DNA from: Hymenolepis diminuta | Taxonomy: Eukaryota; Platyhelminthes; Cestoda; Cyclophyllidea; Hymenolepididae | Direction of reading: 5' to 3' | Assembly: GCA_900708905.1 (NCBI GenBank) | Contig: CAADRB010000001.1 | Span: forward strand, 3,009,388 to 3,073,387 | Length of the DNA stretch: 64,000 bases | Shown: piece after piece, positions 13,690 through 26,620 of the stretch | How the letters are laid out: the number at the start of each line of letters is the position of its first letter | Position numbering within the stretch: the first letter of the stretch is position 1 | Made by a program: the position numbers and the translations under genes | Notes under the pieces: model-generated | Seen by the model: only the letters and a program-made list of their open reading frames with translations | Told to the model about the DNA's origin: nothing | The model's database searches: none

Positions 13690-13978
13690 GGGAGATATAA
13701 AAATGTTGTGAGTAAAGTCGAAATATCGAAGGCTATTACTCCAATTGATTTAAGTTATTTGCGATAGTTACTTCGTGAGTAGTTCACGTTCTAAAATTCA
13801 AATTTCATGATTCGTCATCTGGATTATCGAGCAAATTCATGTACATGATATCTAGCGCTTATTGGTCGGCTGTTTAATTGTAACGGTTAGTCTTGTCATT
13901 TCGGTTCATTTTTTTCTTCGAGAGAGATCTTTCATGATGTTAAGCAGATTATGTGAGTTCAAGGAAACATAGCTGAGG
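13690..13978 (+). repeat. Interspersed repeat family D, copy 1
   Basis: Aligns with 40410-40732 and 59921-60200. Shared landmarks are AGTAAAGTC near the left, a CAAATTTCATGATT segment, GGATTA..GAGCAAATTC, a CGTTTATTGG-like segment and, with 40410-40732, ATGTTAAGCAG towards the right. The left part is diverged. Non-coding; the type of element is unknown. Confidence 0.6.
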
Positions 13979-14329
13979 TATCTAAAATTTCAACTAAATA
14001 TTACAATTAATGTCAATTAAGTTCATAATTATTAAGCTTAAGTTTTAATTACGAGAAAAGTAATTTTTATCTCCAATCAGTAACTGAAGTCTTCAAGGCT
14101 TTTCTTGTAGAGTAAAATCATATTAATTTTAAATTTTAATCTAAGAATAGTATTTGAAATTTAGAGATTGGATAGGAATAATATTCAAGGAGAATTCATT
14201 ATTTCAACATTTAATAATATTAAGCGTGGCTTCATGGCGTAACTTACCGTCCTCCATTTCCCTCCAAAACTGTTGTCTATCTCACTTTTCCATTCTCAAT
14301 TAAGATAACTAATCCTCCTCATAAACATG
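13979..14329. other. No gene seen
   Basis: AT-rich sequence before a SINE body. A degenerate SINE head may start near 14230 (ATGGCGTAACTTACCGTC), but the spacing to the body is too long to be sure. Confidence 0.4.
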
Positions 14330-14435
14330 CGATAAACGTGGTGCATACCCAGTGAGCGGAAAGGCCAACCCGCACTGGTTAAGTCTGGCTAGTAAAGAGG
14401 GTGACACAATTCGAGTTTTCCACCAGATGCAACCT
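14330..14435 (+). mobile_element. SINE-like element, body and tail (copy C1)
   Basis: The body reads GGTGCATACCCAGTGAGCGG, then GGCCAACCCGCACTGGTT and CTGGCTAGTAAAGAGGG, followed by a tail with ATTCGAGTTTTC. The same order occurs in the copies at 40932 (minus), 42075, 50351 (minus) and 57860. The tRNA-like head is degraded; only GCGATAAACGTGG remains at the B-box position. Confidence 0.65.
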
Positions 14436-14973
14436 CTCACAAAAGATGGATCCTGAAAGCACCATCATATATGGGTTTGGAGGCTATAATAACCGAAGGA
14501 ACTCAATGTTCATGTGTTAACACAGAGATTGGTGCTCGATACTAGTCACGTTGTTGTGTCCTATAAATTGTCATATCATTCTAAAATGCATTTTAATATT
14601 TTTCATCCTTTTCTTCAGGTAGTTTCTGCATTTCCAAAAAAACCTCGTAATTCCATATCTACCTCATCTGGTTGTTTAGTGAAAAACATTATTAGCTTGT
14701 TGGCCAATAACTTAGTTGGACTTTCTAAATCTCGATATCTATTGACAGTTATTCCCGAAGGCATAAGTGGTGGAATATTTCACAGCATTTGAAGTCTCTT
14801 CTTCTTGGCACTGTTCTGTTTCCGTAAAAACCTTGCTTCTTCGAATGTTTTAGAGCGGTTATTTTGAAATGAAATATAAAGTTGATAGCGATAATAGAGA
14901 AAATGAAACTGATCATGGTTAAAATTTATAATTTCTTCCAACAAAACAAATAAACATATTATTAACTTACGTT

Positions 14974-16278
14974 TCATTTTATATATCCTCCCTCGGCTTC
15001 TATCACTCACTCAATTCCAATTCGAAAGCGACTGACTCCAAGCCTTTATCAGGTGTTCTTCATTCATATCCTCCATTTCTCAGACTCTTGCTTGGCTTAT
15101 TGCTTCCATCAGAGAGGAGGATTCGGTGTTTTGACGATGATTATTAACTTTCTTTTCAACCACGTCCCGTCCCACTCCACCTCGCATCGTCCCACACGAA
15201 ATGATGGAAAGAATTAAGGTCTGGTGAGTTAGGAGGAGGCCATAATTTTGATGTAACATGGTAATGAAAATTCTCGACCATCCATCACTCCAATTCTGGA
15301 TGTTGAGAGCCTCATGGCATGGAGTCGAATCTTGTTGGGGAGTAGGACATAGGGAGTCTTCCCTCGTTGACTACGCTGTCTATTCAAGGCACCTTAATGA
15401 CAATGGTTTGGAGAGTCTCCACATAGGCATTTGCATCCGCTTCTGCATCTACGTGGAAAAAATTGAGGAGTCAAGACGTACTCCTCCCCCACTGCTAACA
15501 ACACCAACACCAACAACAATAACAACAATAACACCGAAAACCATCACTGTCAGTGGAAATTTTACGTGCATGCACGCGGAGTTGGAACTTCGGTGGGCTC
15601 CGCTCCCACTTCTCCACCTATCATTTCTCCGATTCACTTCTCCATCCCAGTCCACCCTCTTTTCGTCGGAGAACAACCAGACATTCCTCTTCTTCTGGAT
15701 GCCTCAAGTTGTTTAATACTCGTTTTGCACGCAGTAGACCATTCTCTTCAATTGTTTCTGTCCACATAAACTGATGACCTCGTCCAAGAACCTATGAGAC
15801 TTGTATCCAAGGTCTTGATGAACAACATTCCCTATCTTTTGTTGTTCCAACAGACACTTGAAGATCTTCGGCAAGATGTCGCACATTGACTTCTCACGAA
15901 TTCGTCCATCATGTCATCCCAAGCCATGCACTCTTCCCACAAATTCAGGTGTTCTGAGTGATTGAGTGAGTGAGTGAGTGGGTCAGCAGAGCTTTGACAA
16001 TGCTCCTGTTTTCTCTTCCTCGTGGTGGTCAATTCATCTCCATTGTTTTCATTCAGCGACTTCTCTCTAGCTTTGCAAACGAAAGATGTGGCCACTTTTA
16101 GAAATCGTACAATTTCTAAATTCCTGTGTTCCGTCATTAAAGACACTATTACAGCATGTTTTTTTCATTTCTTTAGTTATAGTAGCATCTGCCATGAGAT
16201 CTTCTGATATAAAAATACACTAATCATTGTGGGGTTAGTTTAAATTACAAAAATATAAATGTCCCCAGCTACCTTACG
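14974..16278 (-). mobile_element. Mariner-family transposon remnant, copy 2 (near full length, dead)
   Basis: Minus-strand fragments in shifting frames give, in order: an N-terminal stretch with NLEIVRFLKVATSFV (about 16125), a NVVHQDLGYKSHR block, FSDEK...NRRNDRW (15676 down), the MVFGV block, AYVETLQ, an FQQDS-like QDSTPCHEA, then MNEEHLIKA and finally VIEAEGGYIK with a stop ending at 14974. That is the order of a mariner transposase. Many frameshifts, stops and a 16-base loss near 15453 (kept in copy 1) make it non-functional. Simple expansions, GTT-type at 15492-15530 and a GAGT run near 15965, have grown inside it. The right end is defined by the homology to copy 1 and is followed by a TA, the mariner target. 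I could not identify the left terminal repeat. Confidence 0.85.
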
Positions 16279-18140
16279 TACTCTGTATAATGCACCCAAT
16301 ATTTTGTGTGTTCTCTGCATTTGCAACATGTTTTTCTACGTTCACTTCTCCGAAGGTCAGCTTGGTTGGCAATAAAACTTGCTTAGAGGTTTATGTATCA
16401 AAGGATCAATTTTCCAACTCTTTTCGTTTGTGTGATATTATTCTGAAACTGTATAATCGTCTCAGATGTATTTAGCGATTTAACCGAGACCATTTCAAAA
16501 CCGTCTACCCAGTTAAATCTTTATTTACCCTATTTTCACAAGCATACGTTCTAGTCTTGGGTTTGTCTCCCCGAGCCACCTACTCTTAGATTTCGATAAC
16601 GCACAGTCAAGGTGGTCAGTAATTAATGACGCCAATGAATACAAATACGTCAATCATGAGATTTTCAAAACTAGAACGGTCAGCGTATGTGACGCAGAAC
16701 TTAGCCAACCCACGCCCGATTACGCTATTGAGTGGGCAACATAGCTTGACTTTAGGACTCATCACGATAGTAAATCATGACCGGTTCTCAAGGTCACGAG
16801 TATTAGTGAGTGTTTGGTGAAAGGATTAAACACAAATAATAATTCCTCCTCTAGTTTTATGACCTTAAAGTGGATGTGTAAGGACGAGAATTTAATCAAT
16901 ATAATTGTACATTACTCAGCTCAAATCGGAGAGTATTTTCCTTACTTTTCGAGTATTCTCTAGGTTATCCGTCACTTTCTTACCGAATTAAATATTGCTT
17001 TTCCTCCCTTGAAAATACGTTGATAGTCTCTTAATATGTTAAAGATGATGGTGATGATGATGATATTCTGATATAAATGAACTAGCCACTCTTACCTTTC
17101 ATAAGGCTTACCTACTTTATTGAAAAATTTGTCATAATTAACGCTGTTGGGATTCAAAAACCTAAGGGAAGCAACCCAAAGGATGGCTGATCATTTTAGC
17201 TAACATCGCATAGCTTTATATCCTGTACAGTAAGTCATCTGCCGGCCATAGCACTAACGAAGACGTGACCGGAAAGCAGCGGACGTAATCGGACACGTTT
17301 TGACCTTGCACTTGTGGAAGACACTATCTCCTCAACTGAAACAGCATTCGGTCTTCGAACTTCAAGGTGTGTCATTAATTTAGAGCTTTTTGATTATTTA
17401 GCTATCGGAAGATCTTTATAGGGAGCTACTTTCCAACCACTTTTGTATAAACCAGGTAAAATCTATAATGACTGATCTTTAATAAATACATATTTAAGCG
17501 TGCCATTCACCTGACCTGTGGTCTTATAGACATTACAAATGCAAATGAAGCTTATTCTACGTCTGCTGAAGCGGCCCAACTCTAGGTCTTGGCCATCATC
17601 AAGCTCGTTATATCCCACTCAAGTTCTAATTGCTAAAATTTTCATTTAAACGGTGCATTTTGACGCCTTAAAGTTAATTGATCCCTTTATTGTGAAATCT
17701 TCTCTAAATCGTTCTCTTTTATATTGACGTTTCAGATTTTATTTGTAAGGCTAGTCTCATCAAGATTCTAACTATGAATATCGACATTAAGCCCGAAAGT
17801 GTTTTCGATAATTTGTTCAGATAATTGATTTGATTTAGCAGAGAGTACACTTTAAAACTCCTGACTTCTTTTCGCTTTGGAATGGAAGCAAATGTAGGTC
17901 CCCTTTTGCCCTCATTACAAATTGATTAGACGTCTAATAGAAGCCTTTATAACGACGGTCATCAATCACTGTATCCGCAATCATCAAGTTGTTGTCAATT
18001 TTGCAGAAGCAATTTGCATATCTGAACATTACAGATGACCATACATATCTTTTTACCACGGTGATTTCTATAGACTTGAGCACAACAAAATCCCTCAAAT
18101 ATGAAGATTAGGTACAACAATTTAGTAGTATGAAAATGAT
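16279..18140. other. Gene-free stretch downstream of LDH
   Basis: No supportable gene. Contains a short GAT-type simple repeat at about 17043-17065. Confidence 0.5.
17043..17065. repeat. GAT/GGT trinucleotide microsatellite
   Basis: Short run of GATGATGGTGATGATGATGAT. Simple sequence with no coding context. Confidence 0.7.
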
Positions 18141-18156
18141 TTAACAAGCCAGTCTT

Positions 18157-18187
18157 TTATTTAACACTACTCAAATTTGCATTTATT
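18157..18187 (-). terminator. LDH polyadenylation signals (two AATAAA)
   Basis: On the minus strand AATAAA occurs at 18187-18182 and again at 18162-18157, about 135-165 bases after the LDH stop codon. Both fit as poly(A) signals for LDH. The second, with its surroundings, is also retained in the duplicated copy near 24126-24132, showing that the 3' untranslated region was part of the duplication. Confidence 0.55.
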
Positions 18188-18322
18188 AAGAAGCGGATAA
18201 CAGCGCCGCAGGTGTGTTAACAAAACAAACATGCAAGTAATTATAGGACGAGGAGGTGAAGTTTCCGAGAAAAACATTACCATAAGTAGCTGAGGCTCCC
18301 TGAGATGAAATATTGGAAAATT

Positions 18323-20375
<2,053 letters not shown>

Positions 20376-20401
20376 GACGAAAAATTACTTGATGTTAACT
20401 G
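20376..20401 (-). promoter_or_regulatory. LDH 5' leader with candidate splice acceptor
   Basis: A pyrimidine-rich TATTTCCTTGTCAG ends at 20399, 24 bases before the LDH ATG. It would serve as a 3' splice site, either for an intron in the 5' untranslated region or for spliced-leader trans-splicing, which is known in flatworms. The ATG context TTCGTCATGGCC is acceptable. No clear TATA box can be tied to a start site. Confidence 0.4.
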
Positions 20402-22329
20402 ACAAGGAAATATATTAATGGCATTGATTGTAGGTCAAACTGTACAAGTAGTTAGTTTATTTAAACACATGAATTTTATTTCTATTGGTGGAAGTTCTTT
20501 CTCTATAAGTAATTTGAAATGGACAAGTTTTTTAAACGTATTTTATGTTCCTTTTTTAGAGATATTTTGATAGCACTCTTTGTCTTGTAAATTTATTAGT
20601 ATGGTTGACTCTTATCATTGAAGTCACACTTACCAAATAGTAAATAGAGCATCCTTAGTAATTAACTTTCTGCGAATTTTAAAGCAATTTCATTATAGAT
20701 TTTATGAAATTTAAACTAAAATTTATGTCTCTGCATTGTGAATATATGATCAAATTAATCGCCTATTATTTGCCTATAAATCAAGTTCAGGTTAGCAATA
20801 TAGCTAATAGCTTATGCGCCATATATTGTAAAAGCACCTTCTGTATTTGAAGACCTGGTATCCTGTTTTGTCCTTTAGAAGTAATGTGCCTTTTATATTT
20901 AACTAGTTCAAGCATGTACAATTACAGAATCTGAAGAATTTTCTTTATGAATCAATCCCTTAAGATCACTCCTAAATATATATAGTGTCGATTAATAATA
21001 ATAATAAACAAAAGATTTTTGTTCTACTTAAATATAATTCAGTTTAGCTCGTTGAAGCTTATAATAGAGTTCAAGATTTGCTTTGAAGAACCTTCACAAA
21101 TTTAGAATCATGTGTGTTAAGCTCATTATGATGCCTACATACCTACGAACACTCTAATTGTCTTTTTAAGACTGTTTTATCTGGTTATCAATAAACAGGA
21201 AAGCACCATCTGTCAACTTCTTTATTTTTCTCCGATATGCTTTATTTGTCACAACCTGGATTCTACTTGCTCAGAATATCGGAATTTTCCTTTTGCTGAA
21301 ATGAAATGTGGACCGGGGTCGTATGGAAAAAATAATTGTAGTTATTTGATGTCATAACATAACAGACTAAAAATCCCAGTATTAATCTGGCGGATCAAGG
21401 CAGTCTAGAAAACGGAGTACTATAACCAATTAATACAGAAGCCAATAACTCAAGCAGAAGACAAAGCACCTTATGGCAAATACGCGTGTACCAACGAAAG
21501 CAAACTCAGCCGATATAGGCTTAAGCAGATCGGTAACGATTACAAAGTGTCTTTTATTAGTTGGGAAATAAGAAAGAAATTACATTTTTATTTATTGAAG
21601 AAATAGGGAGAGTGGAAAATAATAATAATTTTTTCTAGCACTCGAGTCACTAGAGCAGTTCGGAGGTAGCTAGGAAGGCCATCCCAATTTATTGATAAGA
21701 AATATTAAGTTTATAACAACCATGTCTTCTTGAGACGTCAGTCTTGTCCATTCAGTTCCCTTTAGAAGGTAGAACTAGAAGCTAAAATATCTGATTTATC
21801 GTAACTATTCCTTTAGCTCTACTTTCTACCAATCTTCGATACGACAGCAGAATAGAGAGTGAAGACATGACGGAGTTTATTGAAAGAGGACCAGGAGCCA
21901 CAAGAACAGTAGTATTTGACTTTGGGTATACGGTAAGCGGACCATTTGCGTACTTAAAAAAAGCTGTTTATAATGTACGTTAATCGGAGAAAAGGGAAGA
22001 TAGAGATTAGGGATGAAAACCAGATATTCGTGTTGGCGAAATATCGCAGAAGTGAGTTTATACTCAGGTGTGCCGACACATTAATTTGGTTGGAAACATT
22101 TGTAACTGGCGCTATCATTGAAGGGAAGTCGTGATCACTGTGTTCGACTGAGATAACCAGAAAGACAAAGCAGTCGTTTTTGTTAGCGGAAGAAATGAAC
22201 CAAGAGAATTGAGAGAAAATTTTAATTTCAGAAAAAATTTACTTTATTTGGTCTCTACGTCCTTAATGCGCACCCCTGAACAATCTGTGGTTTGACGTTA
22301 CTTTTGATCGCCAGAGAGCGATTGACATC
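20402..22329. other. Upstream region of LDH, no gene seen
   Basis: AT-rich sequence that should include the LDH promoter. No distinctive promoter cluster or open frame recognised. Confidence 0.4.
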
Positions 22330-22525
22330 TGTTGCTTATAGTACCTCCCCTTTCAAATTCCCAATATCTACTCCTGTCTTCCTTCCTCTCTCACTCTAAT
22401 GTTTGCAGAACACACATTTGTCCAACTCAACTCTTGGTCTCCTCAATTTGGGAGGAAATAGGGTATCCTATTAGCATTTAGGAAGATCATTGTTTTGTAA
22501 GTTTAATCCGGCCGAACTTTTAAAT
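22330..22525 (+). repeat. Repeat family C (LTR-like), copy 1
   Basis: A pyrimidine-rich block is followed by TCCAACTCAACTCTTGGTCT, a GGGAGGAAA segment, then TTAGGAAGATCATTG. The same order is found at 35010-35275, and its right half again at 26340-26620. A C/T tract, a poly(A)-signal-like AATAAA (clear in the 35-kb copy) and a fixed edge are compatible with the end of an LTR retroelement, but no protein, matching LTR pair or primer-binding site was found. Confidence 0.45.
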
Positions 22526-22644
22526 TGGCTTTGAACAGATTAAGAATGACATCATAGATGCTTTATAATTCATTCTGAGAGCACGATTTTCATTTTGGGG
22601 TCCAGATGTATCCTACTAATGGACATGATGTCAACACTATTAAA

Positions 22645-22868
22645 TTCTTTGTCAGTTATCTAATAGAGAACATTTCACACTTGAAAGTCATTTAAGTTGG
22701 GTCAGATCTTATAACTCTGACGTCTTTCGATGTCATTGTTCTCCAACTCTGTCTAATTTTCACATAAACAACTGACTGGACATTTGAGAAATCGGCGTTT
22801 ATTTTACTGCAACCAGCTTGAAGACTAGGTGACTAGTGTCCAGAAATTATGTTTGTGGCTAACATTTC
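22645..22868 (+). repeat. Repeat family B, copy 1
   Basis: Matches 45100-45326 over about 225 bp in the same orientation and with few indels. Landmarks: TTCTTTGTCA, GAGAAC.TTTCACACTTG, TTTAAGTTG.GTCAGATCT, CTCTGACGTCTTTCGA.GTCA, TAACTCTGTCTAATTTTCA, and GACTAGTGTCCAGAAATTA at the right. Non-coding. It ends sharply at both sides, as an inserted element would. Element type unknown. Confidence 0.75.
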
Positions 22869-23729
22869 GAACTATACCTTCGAAATTTCGGGATGTATTT
22901 CTATTCTTAAATTTGCAGAAATTGGGGGGTTTATTGCGCTTTTCGTCCAAGCTAGATTCGATGGAATCAGTCTCAAAGGCATAACGCGTCTAATGGTAAG
23001 CAATACAGTAACTAAACGCCAATTAATATGCATTTAATGGCTCTGGGTTTTGGAGGTGTCAGTTTTCTTGATGTCCTTTATCTATTAAGTGATCGAAAAA
23101 GATATTCAGTACACTCTATATCAACCTAGGGAGGAAATCCAATATAATTTTTATTTAAACTTCTTGATGAAAGAACCGTCGCATAGTTCTTAGCATCTAG
23201 GTTCATAAAAAACCTGTACCTGATAATTTACATTTATTTATCTATCCAGTGAAGGGTTTTCTACTACGGGATTTCCTACACATGATTCTCCTTTTGCATT
23301 GGAGTTTCATGGTATGAGTACTTTCCGAAGATGTATATAGAGCTATTCACCAATCATTCAAACTCATCTGGTCCCAATTTCGATGCGATAGAAACATCAC
23401 TTTAAAAATTGTCAGATTTCTAACTGGTTTTTCCCTAGTCTGAAAGCAAATAGCTTCAGATCCAGTTTTCTTCTCATTTTATAGTCACTAGATTGCTTAT
23501 TGGAGCTTGTAGCGGATGCTACACCAATAAGTCTTTTGCTATACCTAAGTAATCCTCCTAAGCAGTCCGAATACCTCTAGTAGAGCCCTCTATTATCAAT
23601 TCACTCTCAAATTAGCCAAGCTATGCCCAAAGTGGTAAGAACCAGAAAGATGCCGAGTGGAGAGGGTTTATCGACCACTTCGTTGCTTTTTCGTAAAAGC
23701 TTAGGCATTAGATACAAAACCATGCTGGG
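22869..23729. other. No gene seen
   Basis: AT-rich sequence; no supportable open frame or repeat. Confidence 0.5.
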
Positions 23730-23890
23730 CTGCAGGGATCTTGATTGCTGATTGGTTGGGGAGGTCTCTGCACACACGCCGCGCTTGATTTCAACGCGAC
23801 CGGTTACATGGCCGCACTTCCTGTAGTGAGTTCTGGCGCACGTGATTCAATCAGCCTTGTTAGCGTTGTGAACCCCACAAGCTTAATTAT
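23730..23890. promoter_or_regulatory. GC-richer patch with promoter-like motif cluster
   Basis: Locally GC-rich compared with its surroundings, with several CpG dinucleotides. It holds an inverted CCAAT box (ATTGG at 23751), an ETS-type ACTTCCTG at 23817-23824, an E-box CACGTG at 23839-23844 and a CAATCAG at about 23848. Such clusters are typical of housekeeping promoters in animals. No gene start is recognisable on either side: the LDH pseudogene 3' end begins 230 bp away and points towards it. It could instead be a fragment of a transposable element. Function inferred from motifs only. Confidence 0.3.
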
Positions 23891-24116
23891 TGATCGTTAT
23901 CGAACTAATTTCTCCGAACACTTTTTTTTATTTTTATAAAAAGGTTAATAATTAAAGAAACCCTAGTGCCTCTGCCAATTGTATATCAGCTACCTGAAGA
24001 GTCTTACAGGTAACCAAACATATTTACCAAGGTAATTTTATTAAATCCCTGATCCCAACAGGAGTCCTTGAGTTTATAGTACAAACGCGTCAATTTAGTA
24101 GAAGGAAAGGGATTAA

Positions 24117-25811
24117 CATACTAGTCTTTTATTTAATACTACTCAGATTTGCAACTACAAAAGACGACATCACAAAACAGGGAGGCAAACAGAAAACGTG
24201 TCGAAAAAGAAACCAACATGAAAGTAGTTATAGAACGACTGAAGAAGATTTCAGAGGAGAGAAAAACGTCATCATCGGAAATAGAATTCTTGAGATGGAT
24301 CCTTGATCAAGGAATTCTTTGCCACTTAATTTCGGCGGCAGTATCAAACAAAGTTTCTACACCATCTATGTATCCGTGAGACTCAAGTTGACAATTGTAG
24401 TGACACCATTTGAATTCCCAATGCATGACATGCCCAAGAAGACGTCCTTCTTGATATCATAGAGATCCTGGAAGATAGAACAACGAAATGAAATGGCAGT
24501 ACTAGCGTCCTCATTAAACATATGCCTCTAATAGTTCTATATTCCTACTTTATTGAGAATGCGTTCAAACAATTGGAAGACAATGATTTTAGTGATCGTA
24601 CTGTTTAATATTGATCTAACCAAACGCGTCTACCATAGTCCTTGAGTTAGGGAATGATCAAATACGACTTCTGTAGCCCTGATATTAAATGAATTTACTT
24701 TTCATATGAAGTTAACAGTGCAACCATTTTTGTTAGGCAACTCAATAAGGTATTTTCGGTACACTCGAGCGAAACTGAATTTCTACGTTAGATCCTGGAT
24801 ATGCAAAGAATCACTTACCGCGCATTTAACCCGATATAAATAAACGTATTTTCTTAAAATAAAAGACCGTTGTTCAAACTTCAAGATTCCCTCCTTCTGT
24901 TTCCTGGTGTTTGAGTAGTTGTAGCATTGTATAGTGCACAGACATAATGGAAGAGACTTTTATAGCCCTATAGTTAAATCAGTATAAGTTAATACTAAAT
25001 AAACTGGGCAACCTGTGGTAAGTTAAATAATTTGCAGGTGGATATTGCAGTGCTTTTATGCAAATTTTTCGAAATCCAGCAGTGAGCCAAATAAGGACGA
25101 GTAATTTATAACTGAAAACAAAGCAACAAACTTATCACAGTCAATTAGAAATGCAGGAAAATACTTTCGAGTCTGTATAAAAACAAAAATCTCAGGACAG
25201 TTCCGTGGTAGATATGAAATAGATATAGTTTGTGTATGACATTGATGTCCTTAAGTTCATTGTCTTCTCCAAATCTTCATCTATTTTTTCCATAGTGGGA
25301 ACAATTTTCCCATATTTTACGTGCTACACCAAATAGGTTTCTTGCAATTAATATATAATTAGAATAGTTTAATTTATATTGATGTTGATTGTCAGGGAAA
25401 TAACAACGTTGCGATCATTAAGGAGAGCACCACAAAGATTTGCACAACAGAGACCAATAGCCCATGAGGTGTAACCCTTCAAACGAATGATTTCATAAGC
25501 ACTAGAAGAAAGAGGATAAAGATATCGTAAACAGTATTTGTGTTTTGATTGAAACTCTGAGTGGTTAAAAAGACAAACCTGTCAATGACATCCTTGTGCA
25601 CAGCAACAAAGTTATTGGGGTCACCCTCTTCAGCAAATTTGGGGTAGACAGTGTTCAGATTGACACCTCCAACAGAAACACGACTCCAAACGGCAACTAC
25701 AAATTAGTATGACAATTTAGAGAAAGTCGACGCTGATTATTTATTAAGGGTAGAAAAAAATTTCTTACCACTTGAGTCTCCGTGTTCACCAATGATGTAA
25801 CCATGGATAGA
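24117..25811 (-). pseudogene. LDH pseudogene, 3' half, mosaic
   Basis: A partial second LDH. Exon 6' (24467-24322) is diverged: it retains its acceptor and a DLYDIKKDVFLGM-type sequence, but has an in-frame TAG after LTDT and a 16-base loss causing a frameshift. Exon 5' (25501-25378) has lost its GT donor, ATAAAT replacing GTAAAT. Exon 4' (25696-25579) is intact. Exon 3' (25811-25769) is truncated after its last 43 bases. From 25399 to 25811 it is identical to 19273-19685, introns included, with a constant offset of 6126. The homology also covers the 3' untranslated region (24117-24270 against 18144-18260). Exons 1, 2 and most of 3 are absent. It cannot make an enzyme. The contrast between decayed exon 6' and an identical exon 5-3 block suggests gene conversion from the working gene. 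Confidence 0.92.
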
Positions 25812-26339
25812 GATTTAAACCTGATATTATTTCAGTTTTTTAGTATTTTCGGTTTAAAATTTCCCGATATTTCTTTCTAGGTTAGTTTTCTTGAAGGCTC
25901 TTGTTAGTAAATAGCAGGTTCTTCAAGAACCTATTCGTCTTCACAAGTTACCAGTTGTGGATAGTGATTCCATAGGTAGTGATTCTATCATCTAACTATT
26001 TTTATTCATCTGTTGTCTTTATTCCTTCTGAGCCATTGTCTACACCTATCTCATTTTCCATTCATCTATGCGTCACCCTCCTGTACGATCGTTCATTTGC
26101 ATTCTTATTGCTCGTACAATAGGTACATTGTATTCTCTATGTTAAGAACAGTGACATTCTTTTACAGCATGCTGGAAGTGCATTTATTCCTGCTATGATC
26201 CTTACTAATATCCTCCCATGTGAATTCTCACATATATCCGTGACCACACATATTGACTTTTACCTCTGCTCGTCCAATTTATGGATGATTTTTTATCGAG
26301 TACTCGTTAAAGGACAAGGGATGCGAAATGAGCCCCCTC
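25812..26339. other. No gene seen
   Basis: Unique AT-rich sequence directly after the truncation point of the LDH pseudogene; no LDH exon 1-2 homology found here. Confidence 0.5.
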
Positions 26340-26620
26340 TACCACAACCCGGATTCCACTTGCTCACTACTAACACTTCTTACTTTACCTTCTCATTCCC
26401 AAATCCTATTCCCCTTCCTCCCTCTTCTCTCCTCTCATTCATTTCTATTTGTCCAATTTGCACGTGGTCCTACCTAACTCTTCGTTTTCTCATATTAAAC
26501 CATATAAACCTTTAGGAAGACGGTTAGTTCCTTAAGGGGAGAACTCTAAACCTAATTCTCTTGGAGGATTAAAGTAGCTCTATTGATGAGCTCTACTTTT
26601 TTCCCATTTGTACGAAGAGC
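26340..26620 (+). repeat. Repeat family C (LTR-like), copy 2
   Basis: A C/T-rich left half leads into TTTAGGAAGACGGTTAGTT, CCTTAAGG, CCTAATTCTCTTGG and AGCTCTATTGATGAG. These align with 35180-35260 (TCTAGAAAGATCACTGATT, GTTAAGGC, CCTAACTTGGTCGG, AGTTCTATTGACGAG). Diverged and non-coding. Confidence 0.45.

Noticed and set aside
14740..14775. Left terminal inverted repeat of mariner copy 2 (TTCCCGAAGGCATAAG region)
   Set aside because: Only a loose match to the inverted right end, and it lies over 200 bp from the stop codon; not convincing without more copies.
15258..15716. 152-codon plus-strand open frame with a Thr/Pro-rich stretch; a shorter version also at 56-334
   Set aside because: It is the antisense of the mariner transposase relic. 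The minus strand carries FSDEK, NDRW and other transposase motifs, while the plus-strand product has no domain; its low complexity comes from a trinucleotide expansion.
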